Positions 9,618-19,012 of a stretch of 64,000 nucleotides of DNA are shown here, piece after piece. The number at the start of each line of letters is the position of its first letter. The stretch's first letter is position 1. The stretch comes from Methylobacterium adhaesivum (lineage in GTDB: Bacteria; Pseudomonadota; Alphaproteobacteria; Rhizobiales; Beijerinckiaceae). Location: contig NZ_BPQD01000020.1 in assembly GCF_022179065.1 (NCBI RefSeq), forward strand, positions 124,001-188,000. Reading direction: 5' to 3'. Position numbers and translations under genes: made by a program. The notes under the pieces are model-generated. The model saw only the letters and a program-made list of their open reading frames with translations, was not told the origin of the DNA and searched no databases.

Positions 9618-10046
9618 ATGGCCCAGAGACAGACCCCGACCGGACCGACGCAGCGTCAGCAGCGCGTGGCCGAGTTGATCCGCCACGCCATCGCGGAGGT
9701 GCTTCAGCGCGGCGACGTCCAGGACCCAACCCTGAGCGCGCACGTCATCACCGTTCCGGAGGTGCGGATGTCGCCTGACCTCAAGGTCGCTACGGCCTAC
9801 ATCATGCCGCTGGGGGGCCAGAACGAGACCCAGGTGATCGCCGCCCTCGAGCGCAACAAGAAGGCCCTGCGCCAGGAGGTGGCCCGCCGGGTGAACCTCA
9901 AGTTCGCGCCGGATCTGCGCTTTTTGCGCGACGCGACCTTCGACGAGGCCGACCGGATCGACGCCATTCTGCGCACGGACAAGGTGCGGCGGGACCTCGA
10001 CGCGGCGAAATCCACCGACGACGGCTCCGACCCCCAAGCGGCCTGA
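9618..10046 (+). CDS. rbfA: 30S ribosome-binding factor RbfA
   Basis: Cold-shock and 16S-rRNA-processing factor that binds free 30S subunits. The 142-residue protein shows the KH-like RbfA fold: [20 protein letters not shown] at the N-terminus, [17 protein letters not shown] in the centre and [19 protein letters not shown] at the C-terminus. The start [10 protein letters not shown] is chosen because the preceding in-frame residues are Arg/Pro-rich and unlike the family. Normally next to infB; here one methyltransferase-like gene intervenes. truB follows 136 bases later in the same direction, so the two may be co-transcribed. Confidence 0.95.
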   Translation: MAQRQTPTGPTQRQQRVAELIRHAIAEVLQRGDVQDPTLSAHVITVPEVRMSPDLKVATAYIMPLGGQNETQVIAALERNKKALRQEVARRVNLKFAPDLRFLRDATFDEADRIDAILRTDKVRRDLDAAKSTDDGSDPQAA

Positions 10047-10182
10047 GCCGCGCCGTCAGAACCGCCAGGCGAGTCTCGGGCGCTCCCTCGGGAATGCCGG
10101 GCCTTCCCGTGCCATCTTTTGCAGACATCAAGACCGGACGGCTCTGGCCCCCACGCGCGCCCCGTCCCCGACCGAGGACAGC

Positions 10183-11229
10183 ATGACTCACGACGACACG
10201 ACCATCGATTCCCCCGATGAGGCCGCCCCGGCGACCCTCGGCGCGGACGACACGGCCGGCGCGGCCCGTCCCGCCGAGGGGCGTCGCCCGCCGCGCGGCG
10301 GCCCACGGCCCGACCGGCCCAAGCGCCGCGACGTCAACGGCTGGGTGATCCTCGACAAGGGCGTCGGCATGACCTCGACCCATGCGGTGGCGGTGGTGAA
10401 GCGCGCCTTCAACGCCAAGAAGGCGGGCCATGCCGGCACCCTCGACCCCCTGGCATCGGGCATCCTGCCCATCGCCCTGGGCGAGGCGACGAAGACGGTG
10501 CCGTTCGTGATGGATGGCCGCAAGGCCTACGTCTTCACCGTCACCTGGGGCATCGAGACCGACACGGACGACGCCGAGGGCCGTCCCGTCGCGACGAGCG
10601 ACACGCGCCCCGAGCGCGCGGCCGTCGAGGCGGCCTTGCCGCGCTTCATCGGCGCCATAGAGCAGGTGCCGCCGCGCTACTCGGCCATCAAGATCGCCGG
10701 GGAACGGGCCTACGACCTCGCCCGTGACGGCAAGGTGGTGGAACTCGTGGCCCGCCCGGTGCAGATCGATCACCTCGCCGTGGTCGAACACGACGGGCAG
10801 CGCACGGTCATCGAGGCGCAGTGCGGCAAGGGCACCTACGTGCGGGCGCTCGCGCGCGACCTCGGGCGGGTTCTCGGCTGCTACGGCCACGTCTCGGCCC
10901 TGCGCCGCACCCGGGTCGGCCCCTTCGTGGAAGCGGAATCCTGCCTCGTCGCCACCCTCGAGGAGGCCGGGCCCGATGGGAACGGCCCGCATCTGCAGCC
11001 CGTGGAAACGGCCCTCGACGGCGTCCCCTCCGTGCCGGTCTCCCGCGACATGGCGCTTCGCCTCATGCGCGGCCAGCCGGTGATCCTGCGCGGGCGCGAT
11101 GCGCCGGTGGAGGGCAAGGCCTTCGCCACCTGCGGCGGAATCCTCGTGGCGGTGGGCGATGTCGAGCGCGGTGAACTCGTGCCGCATCGAGTGTTCCACC
11201 TCGGCGGCACCGCTCCCCAGCGCGGCTGA
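10183..11229 (+). CDS. truB: tRNA pseudouridine(55) synthase TruB
   Basis: Makes pseudouridine 55 in the T-loop of tRNAs. Motif [19 protein letters not shown] contains the catalytic aspartate (about residue 88). [17 protein letters not shown] precedes it, and [21 protein letters not shown] and [14 protein letters not shown] are the other family blocks. The N-terminus carries a roughly 45-residue Pro/Arg/Gly extension ([17 protein letters not shown]) beyond the usual start. Last gene of the rbfA-truB pair. The rpsO-pnp genes that often follow truB in alphaproteobacteria are not here; the next gene converges only 19 bases away. Confidence 0.96.
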   Translation: MTHDDTTIDSPDEAAPATLGADDTAGAARPAEGRRPPRGGPRPDRPKRRDVNGWVILDKGVGMTSTHAVAVVKRAFNAKKAGHAGTLDPLASGILPIALGEATKTVPFVMDGRKAYVFTVTWGIETDTDDAEGRPVATSDTRPERAAVEAALPRFIGAIEQVPPRYSAIKIAGERAYDLARDGKVVELVARPVQIDHLAVVEHDGQRTVIEAQCGKGTYVRALARDLGRVLGCYGHVSALRRTRVGPFVEAESCLVATLEEAGPDGNGPHLQPVETALDGVPSVPVSRDMALRLMRGQPVILRGRDAPVEGKAFATCGGILVAVGDVERGELVPHRVFHLGGTAPQRG

Positions 11230-11248
11230 GGCACCTCGACCGGGCGCC

Positions 11249-12418
11249 TCAGCGAAGGGGCAGCCCGGTTTCGATGATGCGGGCCCACAGCGACGCGCCG
11301 TAGGGCGCCGCCGCATCGCAGAAATCGTAGTCCGGGTGGTGCAGCCCGGCGCTGTCGCCGTTGCCGAGGAAGATGTAGGCGCCGGGGCGATGGGCGAGCA
11401 TGTAGGAGAAATCCTCCGCCGCCATCATCGGCGCCACGGCGCGGTCGACCCGCTCCTCTCCCACGAGACCGGCCGCCACGTCGGCGATGAAATCCGTTTC
11501 CGCCGTGTGGTTCTCCGTCACCGGATAGCCGCTGCCGAACGCGATGGCGCCCTTCGCGCCGAAGGCTGCCGCCACGTGGGTGACGATCTCCGTGATACGA
11601 CCTTGGAGCAGGGTGCGGACGGGCTTCGACAGGGCCCGCATGGTCCCCCGCAGGGTCACGCACTGGGGCAGCACGTTGAAGGCCTCCCCGGCCTCCAGGG
11701 CGCAGACGGAGACCACGGCGCTGTCGAGGGGATCGACGGCCCGCGCCACGATGGATTGCAGGGCGACCACGATGTGGCTCGCCACCAGGACGCTGTCGAT
11801 GGCGGCGTGCGGCTGGGCGGCATGCCCGCCCCTGCCCTCGACCGTGATGGTGAAACGGTCAGTGGACGCCATGATGGGACCGGGCCGGATGGCGAAGTGC
11901 CCCAGGGCCAGACCCGGAATGTTGTGGAGGCCGTAGACCGCCTCGATGCCGAACCGTTCCATGAGCCCGTCGCGGACCATGGCCTCGCCGCCGCCGCCTC
12001 CCTCCTCCGCCGGTTGGAAGATCATCACGGCGGTGCCGTCGAAATCGCGGGTCTCGGTGAGGTAGCGGGCGGCTCCGAGCAGCATGGCGGTGTGGCCGTC
12101 ATGTCCGCAGGCGTGCATCTTGCCCGCGACCGTCGACCGGTAGGGCAGGTCGCGGGCCTCGTGGATCGGCAAGGCGTCCATGTCGGCCCGCAGGCCGATG
12201 GCCCGGTTCGACCCGTGCGCCCGCCCCCGGATCACGCCCACGACGCCGGTGCGGCCGATGCCGGTGACGACCTCGTCGCAGCCGAAGGTCCGCAGCTTGT
12301 CGGCGACGAAGCCGGCGGTGCGGTGGACGTCGTATTGCAGTTCCGGATGGGCGTGCAGATCGTGGCGCCAAGCGGTGATCTCCGGCGCCAGGGCTGCGAT
12401 CCGGTCGAGGACGGGCAT
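11249..12418 (-). CDS. M20D family amidohydrolase (hippurate hydrolase/N-acyl amino acid amidohydrolase-like)
   Basis: Metal-dependent cytoplasmic amidohydrolase that removes acyl groups from amino-acid conjugates. Family markers are WRHDLHAHPEL, the metal-ligand motif MHACGHDGHTAMLLG, the catalytic-glutamate segment MIFQPAEEGGGGGEAMV, and the C-terminal MMAAEDFSYM and LHHPDYDF. The dimerisation domain lies between (VEGRGGHAAQPHAAIDSV). The start MPVLDRIAALAPEI gives 389 residues, normal for the family; a TTG 75 bases upstream is less likely. It is downstream of, and co-oriented with, the copper ATPase, with a 138-base gap. The natural substrate cannot be told from sequence. Confidence 0.88.
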   Translation of the reverse strand: MPVLDRIAALAPEITAWRHDLHAHPELQYDVHRTAGFVADKLRTFGCDEVVTGIGRTGVVGVIRGRAHGSNRAIGLRADMDALPIHEARDLPYRSTVAGKMHACGHDGHTAMLLGAARYLTETRDFDGTAVMIFQPAEEGGGGGEAMVRDGLMERFGIEAVYGLHNIPGLALGHFAIRPGPIMASTDRFTITVEGRGGHAAQPHAAIDSVLVASHIVVALQSIVARAVDPLDSAVVSVCALEAGEAFNVLPQCVTLRGTMRALSKPVRTLLQGRITEIVTHVAAAFGAKGAIAFGSGYPVTENHTAETDFIADVAAGLVGEERVDRAVAPMMAAEDFSYMLAHRPGAYIFLGNGDSAGLHHPDYDFCDAAAPYGASLWARIIETGLPLR

Positions 12419-12556
12419 GGGACTGACTTTCGCGGGGTCGATCGCTCTCAGGACGGATATCGGATGACGGACACGTGACAGCTCAGCAAACAAGGGGCCA
12501 GATGCGCGGTCAATGCCGTCTCGCCCGCCATTGACTGAAATCGCGAGCCTGGGCCG

Positions 12557-15043
12557 TCATGCGCCGCCGGCCCGGCGCAGCCGAAGGGCATTGGCGAGGA
12601 CGAAGACGCTCGACAGGGCCATGGCCCCCGCCGCGAGGACCGGCGACAGCAGTGGGCCGCCGAACGGGCGGAGCAGGCCCGCCGCCACGGGAATCAGGGC
12701 GACGTTGTAGGCAAACGCCCAGAACAGGTTTTGGCGAATGTTGCGCATCACCGCCCGCGACAGGTGGATCGCCGTGACGAGCCCCCCGAGGGCGCCGGAC
12801 ATCAGCACCACGTCGGCGCTCTCCACGGCGATGTCCGTGCCGGTCCCGATGGCGATGCCGATCTCGGCCTCGGCCAGCGCCGGCGCATCGTTGATGCCGT
12901 CGCCCACGAAGGCGACGGCGCCGTGGCGGGCCTTGAGGTCGCGCACGGCCTCGACCTTGCCGCCGGGCAGAACCTCGGCGAACACCACGTCGATCCCGAG
13001 GTCCCGCGCTACCCCTTCGGCGGTGCCGCGCGCGTCACCCGTCACCATGGCGACGGCGAGGCCCTCCCGCTTCAAGGCGGCCACCGCGTCGGCCGCACCC
13101 GGCTTGATCGGGTCGGCGACGGCGAGGAGGGCGGCGAGGCGTCCGTCGACGGCGACGTAGAGGGGGCTGCGCCCCCGCGCCGCGAGGACCTCGGCTTTGG
13201 CTGCGAAGCCCTCGAGCCCGAGGCCGAGGCGGGCCATGTGGCGGGCGGCGCCCACGGCCACGTCCCGGCCGGCGACGCGGCCCACGAGCCCGTAGCCCGG
13301 CACGGCCTCGAAGCTCTCGACCGCCCCGGGGGCGAGGCCGCGCGCTTCGGCTGCCGCCACGACGGCGCGGGCGATGGGATGCTCGGAACGCGATTCGAGG
13401 GCGGCGGCGAGGCTCAAGACCTCGTTCTCGGCGAATCCCGGCGCCGGGACGAGATCGGTCAGGGTCGGACGCCCCTCCGTGAGGGTCCCGGTTTTGTCGA
13501 GGGCGACGACCTGCGCGTCGCGCAGGGCCTGGAGGGCGGTGCCGTTACGAAACAGCACGCCGCGCTCGGCGGCTCGGCCGGTGCCGACCATGATCGAGGT
13601 TGGTGTCGCGAGTCCCATGGCGCAGGGACAAGCGATGATCAGAACCGCGATGGCGTTGACGAGGGCGAAACCGAGGGCCGGGCTCGGACCGAAGGCGAGC
13701 CAGGCGAGGAAGGTCAGCCCCGAGGCCGCCATCACGGCGGGCACGAACCACGCCGTGACCCGATCGACCAGGGCCTGGATCGGGAGCTTGGCCCCCTGCG
13801 CGGCCTCGACCATGGCGACGATGCGGGCGAGCGCCGTTTCGGCTCCCACGGCCTCGACGGTGAGATCGAAGCTGCCGGTGGTGTTGAGGGTGCCGCCGAT
13901 GACGGGGGCACCCACGCCCTTGGCCACGGGCACGGGCTCGCCCGTCACCATGCCCTCGTCGACGTAGCTCGCGCCCGCCACGACGGTCCCGTCGGCGGCG
14001 ACGCGCTCGCCGGGGCGCACCCGTACCACGTCCCCGAGGCGCAGATCCGCTTGGGGGACCGACAGTTCCGCGCCGTCGCGGATCACCCGGGCGGTGGTCG
14101 GGGCGAGGCCGACGAGGCGCGCGATGGCGGCCCCCGTCCGGCCCTTAGCCCGCGCCTCCAGGGTGCGGCCGAGGAGGATGAGGGTGACGATGAGGACGGA
14201 CGCCTCGAAGTAGAGATGCGCGGTCCCGGGTGGCAGCCAGTGGGGAGCAAAGGCCGAGACCAGGGAATAGAGGTAGGCGGCCCCGGCCCCGAGGGCGACG
14301 AGGGCATTCATGTCCGGGTGGCCGCGCAGCAGCCCCGGGACGCCCTGAGCGAAGAAGCGCCGCCCCGGACCGGCGAGAACCAGGGTCGCCAGGATGGCCT
14401 CGATCCAGACGAGGCGCGTCGGCCCGAGGGCGGATTCGATTGCATGGTGGAAGGCTGGGACGGCGTGGCCGCCCATGTCGAGAACCACGATGGGCGCGGC
14501 GAAGAGGGCGGCGATGACGAGGTCGCGCGTCAGGGCCGCGTATTCCTCCGCCCGGCGCCCAGCGGGGTCCGGTGCTGCGGCGTCGGACGTCGGAACCGGT
14601 TCGTAGCCCGCCCGGCGCACGGCCTCGGCGAGGCTGTCGAAGGCGACCGCCCCTTCCGGGTGGCGCACGACCGCCCGCCCGGTGGCGAGGTTGACGGACG
14701 CCGCGCTCACGCCCGGCACAGCGCTCAGGCCCCGCTCGGCCCGGGCGACGCACGAGGCGCAGGACAGGCCCGAGATCTCCAAGGTTGTCGTCGTCTCGGG
14801 CACCGCGTACCCGGCCCGGACGACGGCCTCGACGGCGGCTCCGATTTCGGCCCGGTCCAGGCGCAGGCTCGCACGCCCCGTGGCAAGGTTGACGGCCACC
14901 TCCGATGCGCCCGGCACCGCCCGCAAGGCGCGCTCGACCCGGCCGACGCAGGAGGCACAGGACAGGCCAGAGACGGGAAGATCGAGGCGCTCGGGCGTGA
15001 CGGAATGCGGGGCGGTGGCTACGGCTGATGTCATGGCCCCCAT
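12557..15043 (-). CDS. copA: Copper-translocating P1B-type ATPase with two heavy-metal-binding domains
   Basis: Exports Cu(I) across the inner membrane using ATP. The order is HMA1 (SGLSCASCVGRVER), HMA2 (SGLSCASCVARAER), a transmembrane region with the CPC metal-binding motif (IACPCAMGLATP, near residue 470), the phosphorylation motif DKTGTLTEG, the P1B-specific SEHPIARAVV and the hinge motif GDGINDAPAL. 828 residues matches CopA/ActP. HMA cysteines and CPC indicate copper or silver rather than zinc or cadmium. No CueR-type regulator gene is adjacent. The start MGAMTSAV is preceded by GGGAGGGG. Confidence 0.95.
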   Translation of the reverse strand: MGAMTSAVATAPHSVTPERLDLPVSGLSCASCVGRVERALRAVPGASEVAVNLATGRASLRLDRAEIGAAVEAVVRAGYAVPETTTTLEISGLSCASCVARAERGLSAVPGVSAASVNLATGRAVVRHPEGAVAFDSLAEAVRRAGYEPVPTSDAAAPDPAGRRAEEYAALTRDLVIAALFAAPIVVLDMGGHAVPAFHHAIESALGPTRLVWIEAILATLVLAGPGRRFFAQGVPGLLRGHPDMNALVALGAGAAYLYSLVSAFAPHWLPPGTAHLYFEASVLIVTLILLGRTLEARAKGRTGAAIARLVGLAPTTARVIRDGAELSVPQADLRLGDVVRVRPGERVAADGTVVAGASYVDEGMVTGEPVPVAKGVGAPVIGGTLNTTGSFDLTVEAVGAETALARIVAMVEAAQGAKLPIQALVDRVTAWFVPAVMAASGLTFLAWLAFGPSPALGFALVNAIAVLIIACPCAMGLATPTSIMVGTGRAAERGVLFRNGTALQALRDAQVVALDKTGTLTEGRPTLTDLVPAPGFAENEVLSLAAALESRSEHPIARAVVAAAEARGLAPGAVESFEAVPGYGLVGRVAGRDVAVGAARHMARLGLGLEGFAAKAEVLAARGRSPLYVAVDGRLAALLAVADPIKPGAADAVAALKREGLAVAMVTGDARGTAEGVARDLGIDVVFAEVLPGGKVEAVRDLKARHGAVAFVGDGINDAPALAEAEIGIAIGTGTDIAVESADVVLMSGALGGLVTAIHLSRAVMRNIRQNLFWAFAYNVALIPVAAGLLRPFGGPLLSPVLAAGAMALSSVFVLANALRLRRAGGA

Positions 15044-15125
15044 GTGGGGTTTCCCCTCCCGGACAGGTCAAGGGCCGGCGCGAAATCGGCAGACCAGCCC
15101 GGCGTCCCGCACGGCCTTCCCCGGC

Positions 15126-16403
15126 CTAGCCCGGTATCGTCTCGGCCGTTTCATCCCGCTCGGCCACGTATTCAGGGAAGAAGGCCCGTACGGTGGTGCC
15201 GGCCCCAAGCGCGCTCTCGATGGCGAGGCGGCCGCGGTGGCGGTTGACGATATGCTTGACGATGGCGAGGCCGAGGCCGGTGCCGCCCTGGTCGCGGCTC
15301 GATGCGACGTCGACGCGGTAGAAACGCTCGGTCAGGCGGGGAATGTGCTCGGGCGCGATGCCGGGGCCCTCGTCGCGCACGGCGAGGACGACCTGAGCGC
15401 GGCGCGGCGGCTCCGCCACCCGCGTGACCGCGACGACGATCCGACCGCCGCTGCCGCCGTACTTCACGGCGTTCTCGACGAGGTTCTCGACGACGCGCAG
15501 GAGTTCGTCGCGCTCGCCCGGCACGCGGTGGACGCCCTCGGCCTCCAGGGTCAGTTCGACGCCGCGTTCCCGCGCGAGGGGCCCTTGCGTCTCCACCATC
15601 TGGCGGGCGATCCGGGCGAGATCGACGGCCTTCGTCGGCGCCACATGCTCGCGCAGTTCGATCCGCGACAACGACAGCAGATCGTCGATGAGGCGCGTCA
15701 TCCGGTGCGCCTGGATCTTCATGATGCCGAGGAAGCGTTCGCGCGCCGGGGCGTCGTTGCGGGCCGGCCCCTGAAGGGTCTCGATGAAGCCGAGGAGGGA
15801 CGCGAGCGGCGTACGCAGTTCGTGGCTCGCATTCGCGACGAAATCCACCCGCATCGCCTCGAGGCGCCGGGCCGACGTGAGATCGCGCAGGAACAGGACG
15901 ACGTTCGGCTGCCCGCCCGCCGGGCCATCCGGCATCGGCAGGGCGCCGAGCTGCACCTCGAAGGCCCGCTCCGTGGGGACACGGGTGGTGTAGAGGGTCT
16001 TCAGGGGTGCGCCCGTGCGCAACACCTCCTCGATGCCGTCGAGGACGTCGGGGGCCCTCAGGGCGAAGGAGAGGGGGTGGCGCAGCTTCAAGGCCGGCAG
16101 GAGCGCGCGCGCGGCTGGATTGACCTCAATGACCACGGCGCGCCGGTCCACGAGGATCACCGGGTCGGGAATGTTGGCGAGCAGCGCTTCCGCTACGGAA
16201 TGCCGGGTGCGGTCCGCCGCCTCGGGCGTGATGCGGATGCGCCCACGAAACTGGCTCCCGACGAACCCGCCGAGACCCAGCGCTGCGACGGAGGCGGCAA
16301 TCCACGGCGCGTCGAGGGTGTCGCGGGTCCAGGCGAACAGGGCGAGGGCCGCGCTCGCACTGGCGGCGGCGGTCCAGGCGGATCGACGCGCGCCCCGTGC
16401 CAT
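15126..16403 (-). CDS. phoR: PhoR-like membrane sensor histidine kinase
   Basis: Two-component sensor kinase with two N-terminal hydrophobic segments (about residues 9-25 and 33-50), a PAS domain (IPDPVILVDRRAVVIEVNPAAR), a HisKA dimerisation box with the phospho-accepting His (FVANASHELRTPLASLLGFIETL is the typical PhoR block, His near 195), and an HATPase domain with the N box (VVENLVENAVKYG), G1 (RDEGPGIAPEHI) and G2 (GGTGLGLAIVKHI). The FIETLQG block is characteristic of PhoR/SphS phosphate sensors. No phoB, pst or phoU gene lies beside it, so the partner is elsewhere. A 30-base gap to the upstream YbhN-like gene suggests co-transcription. Confidence 0.85.
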   Translation of the reverse strand: MARGARRSAWTAAASASAALALFAWTRDTLDAPWIAASVAALGLGGFVGSQFRGRIRITPEAADRTRHSVAEALLANIPDPVILVDRRAVVIEVNPAARALLPALKLRHPLSFALRAPDVLDGIEEVLRTGAPLKTLYTTRVPTERAFEVQLGALPMPDGPAGGQPNVVLFLRDLTSARRLEAMRVDFVANASHELRTPLASLLGFIETLQGPARNDAPARERFLGIMKIQAHRMTRLIDDLLSLSRIELREHVAPTKAVDLARIARQMVETQGPLARERGVELTLEAEGVHRVPGERDELLRVVENLVENAVKYGGSGGRIVVAVTRVAEPPRRAQVVLAVRDEGPGIAPEHIPRLTERFYRVDVASSRDQGGTGLGLAIVKHIVNRHRGRLAIESALGAGTTVRAFFPEYVAERDETAETIPG

Positions 16404-16433
16404 GCTGCCCCCACCTCGCCGTTCAAGCCAACC

Positions 16434-17498
16434 CTACGCCCCCTCGGCCCGGCGCGAACGACCGGCGCGAACGCGCTTCACCACCTCGTAGGCCCCCAAC
16501 ATCAACAGGGCGATGACGAAGGGCACGAGATAGTAGCAGACGCGGAACAGCAGCAGCGAGCCGAGCACCTGATCGCGCGGCAGGCTGGACAGGGCGAGCA
16601 GGATCGTCGCCTCGAACACCCCGAGGCCGCCCGGGGCATTCGAGGCGATGCCCAGCATAGCGGCCAGAACATAGATCGCCACGAAGGTGGTGAACCCGAT
16701 GGCCGTGTCGCCCGGCAGGAGCACGTACAGGGTGGCGGCGGCGGCGCAGACGTCGCCGATGCCCACCACCATCTGGCTCAGGGAAACGGACGCGCCGGGC
16801 AGTTCGAGGCGCCAGCTCTTCACCCGCACGCTGCGGCGCTTGAGCGAAACCCAGGCGAGGTAGGCGACCACGGACAGGAGGGCCGCCAGCCCCACGCCCT
16901 GATTGAGGCGGATGCTCGTGAAGGTGAGCCCGGCGAGTTGCCCGGCCTCGGCGATGAGGCTCAACCCCAGTACCACCCCCATGCCGAGCCAGAAGGTGAA
17001 GCCGGCGATCACTGTGAGGGCCGCGATCTTGGCGGCACTCAGGCCCCGGCCGGAATAGATCCAGTAGCGGATGGTGCCCGCCGTCAGCAGGGGGAAGCCG
17101 AGGGTGAAGCTCACGGCATAGCTCGTGAACGAGGCGAGCGCCGTCGTCCGGTAGGGCACCTTGATCTTCAATTGGCGCAGGGCCAGGGCATCGTAGCAGG
17201 TGAGGAACAGGTAGCTGACGGCCACGAACAGAAAGGCAAGGCCGAGCTGACCGGGGGTCGCCGCCGTGAAGGCGGCGTGGAGTTCGGCCCAGGTGACGGT
17301 CTCGACGAGACGCCACAGGACATAAAGGGAGACGGCGAAGATCACGATGCTGGCGATGGTGCCGATCCAGGCGTAGCGGCCCTTGAACGACCGCTTCGCG
17401 GCGGGTGGCTCGGCAATCTCGTGCGCTTCGCCGTCCGGCACGTCGCCGGCGATCGCCTCGGCTCGGCCGAGCTCCTTGTGCTGTCCCGCAAAGTTCAT
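16434..17498 (-). CDS. YbhN/MprF-flippase-like integral membrane protein (UPF0104)
   Basis: Polytopic inner-membrane protein of about 354 residues with eight or so hydrophobic helices. It belongs to the lysylphosphatidylglycerol-synthase transmembrane family: SYAVSFTLGFPLLTAGTIRY, SLSQMVVGIGDVCAAAATLYV, and the signature GIASNAPGGLGVFEATIL. It ends after the membrane region, so it lacks the C-terminal aminoacyl-transferase domain of full MprF/LpiA. That makes lipid or glycolipid translocation a more likely role than lipid lysylation. Start at MNFAGQHKELG; an in-frame start 105 bases upstream adds Pro/Arg-rich residues unlike the family. It follows the YcaO/inositol operon after a 156-base gap. 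Confidence 0.8.
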   Translation of the reverse strand: MNFAGQHKELGRAEAIAGDVPDGEAHEIAEPPAAKRSFKGRYAWIGTIASIVIFAVSLYVLWRLVETVTWAELHAAFTAATPGQLGLAFLFVAVSYLFLTCYDALALRQLKIKVPYRTTALASFTSYAVSFTLGFPLLTAGTIRYWIYSGRGLSAAKIAALTVIAGFTFWLGMGVVLGLSLIAEAGQLAGLTFTSIRLNQGVGLAALLSVVAYLAWVSLKRRSVRVKSWRLELPGASVSLSQMVVGIGDVCAAAATLYVLLPGDTAIGFTTFVAIYVLAAMLGIASNAPGGLGVFEATILLALSSLPRDQVLGSLLLFRVCYYLVPFVIALLMLGAYEVVKRVRAGRSRRAEGA

Positions 17499-17654
17499 CG
17501 TTTCGGCGTCCGCCTCCGCCGGGCGCCCCGCTGGGCCTCGACGGCGGCATGGGTGTTCCGGGCTTGTGCCGGACCGCGGCCCGTCGCCCGCATTTAGGGG
17601 CATCGGCCGGCAATTGCCAGCGATGGGCCGATCTTGCCCGTGGGCACGCCGCGC

Positions 17655-18260
17655 TCAGGCGAGGACGGCCGCCGCTTCGGAGAGCCCGGCGCGGATGCGC
17701 GCCGCCACATCAGGCGCGGTGCAGACGTAGGTCGGGCTCGGATGCGGGACGGCGATCACCGGGCAATCGGGGCGCAGGGTCGCGAGGGCGTGACGGCTCA
17801 GGCCGGCAACGCGGCCGGCCAGAACCACGACGGCGAGGCGCGGCAGGCAGGCGAGGAGAGGTTCGAGATAGGGTGCCGCCGCGGCGATCTCGGACCGGCG
17901 GGGCGCGCGGTTGCGGGCGCCGGGCGCGTGGATCACCCAGGGAACGGCGTTCCAGATCAGGGTGTCGGCCCGGGCGAGGCCCGCCTCGCCGAGAAACCGG
18001 AACAGATTGGTGGCCGTGCCCGTGGGGTTGTCGCGCGAGACGAAGCCGGTGCCCCGGGGGCCGGGCGTCTCCAGCAGCAGCAGGAGCCGCGCCCCGGTCC
18101 CGCCGTCGAGGGGGTCGGGCTCCGGCACGAGTGCGTTCCGTTCGACGGCGATGCGGCGGGCCAGGGCGCGCAGGGGAACGAGATGCGCGCCCGTCAGGAG
18201 ATCGCGGCGGGCGGACAGGCACGCCGCGTCCCCGAGGGTCTTTGGCCCGTCCGGCCTCAC
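17655..18260 (-). CDS. Uracil-DNA glycosylase family protein
   Basis: Predicted member of the UDG superfamily (201 residues). FVSRDNPTGTATNLFRFL would be the active-site region with the substrate-binding Asn, LIWNAVPWVIHAPG the uracil-recognition strand, and AVPHPSPTYV the conserved His-Pro-Ser loop. The start is a GTG overlapping the stop of the PIG-L gene in a GTGA overlap; residues encoded upstream in this frame are shadow. As last member of a tightly coupled operon its link to the pathway is unclear. It could act on a base, or be a DNA-repair gene carried along by overlap. Confidence 0.75.
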   Translation of the reverse strand: MRPDGPKTLGDAACLSARRDLLTGAHLVPLRALARRIAVERNALVPEPDPLDGGTGARLLLLLETPGPRGTGFVSRDNPTGTATNLFRFLGEAGLARADTLIWNAVPWVIHAPGARNRAPRRSEIAAAAPYLEPLLACLPRLAVVVLAGRVAGLSRHALATLRPDCPVIAVPHPSPTYVCTAPDVAARIRAGLSEAAAVLA

Positions 18261-19012
18261 CCGAGGAGGCGTACGAGGGCGTCCGGCAAGGCACGGCTGC
18301 GCCGGAAACGCTCGATCCCGCCTTCGCGGGCCAATTGAGCGGCGAGATTGTCGGCGCCGCCGAACTGGAAGCCGAGCTGGCTCGCATAGGCGGCACAGGC
18401 CGTCAGCTTGGCGGCCTGTGCCGCCGCATCGAACGGGATGGCCTCGACGGGAAGCGCGGCGAAATGGTCGGCCAGGGGCTCGCGCGGCACGGCTTCGCGG
18501 ACGGTGTAGGGAAAATCGCGCCACCACAGGATCGGCGCCTCGGGGGCGAGATCGTCGAGGGCGCGCACGAGCTGGACGTGATCGACATGGCCGCCCACGG
18601 CCTGGGGCGCCAGGATCAGGTCGGGCGCCGTCTCGGCGACGAGGTCCCGCAGGGCGCGTGTCAGGTCGGGCACGATGCCGTCATCCGCCCGCACCTCGGC
18701 GAACAGCTCCGCCGGGCTGGCATAGCCCCGGTGTGGTGCCTCGCGGAACGGCAGATGGCGCGGCGGCGCGATACCGAGGGCTGCGGCGGCGCCCCGGTCT
18801 TCGTCCCGGCGCAGGGCCATGTAGTCGATGTCGGGGGAGAGCCCCTTGTCGGTCTGGCACGCGAGGGCAAAGCCCTGCGGATCGGGCACGGACCCGGTGA
18901 ACACAGTCGCCATGGTGACGCGCCAGCCCGCCCGCGCCAGGAAAGCGAGGGTGCCGCCGCAGGAAAAGGCCGCGTCGTCGAGATGCGGCGAGAGGGCGAG
19001 GGCCGCCGGCAT
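18257..19012 (-). CDS. PIG-L/LmbE family deacetylase
   Basis: Zinc-dependent deacetylase of the family that removes acetyl from N-acetylglucosaminyl glycosides (MshB, BshB, PIG-L). The zinc motif SPHLDDAAFSCGG is the SPHxDD..GG signature, and GGHVDHVQLVRAL supplies the third ligand and catalytic region. 251 residues is normal. The start MPAALALSPHLDD overlaps the end of the glycosyltransferase gene (TGATG), and its stop overlaps the next GTG. Pairing with a GT4 glycosyltransferase repeats the MshA-MshB and BshA-BshB arrangement, so deacetylation of the sugar added by the neighbour is the likely role (inference). Confidence 0.87.
   Translation of the reverse strand: MPAALALSPHLDDAAFSCGGTLAFLARAGWRVTMATVFTGSVPDPQGFALACQTDKGLSPDIDYMALRRDEDRGAAAALGIAPPRHLPFREAPHRGYASPAELFAEVRADDGIVPDLTRALRDLVAETAPDLILAPQAVGGHVDHVQLVRALDDLAPEAPILWWRDFPYTVREAVPREPLADHFAALPVEAIPFDAAAQAAKLTACAAYASQLGFQFGGADNLAAQLAREGGIERFRRSRALPDALVRLLG

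Noticed and set aside
15046-15071. TTGACC plus GGGGAAACC upstream of copA as a CueR promoter
   Set aside because: The dyad is poor and a 19-base spacer would put the -10 over the copA start codon.
14682-17597. 971-codon open frame on the plus strand across copA, phoR and the UPF0104 gene
   Set aside because: All three minus-strand genes have clear family motifs, while the plus-strand product is low-complexity Arg/Gly/Pro with no domain.
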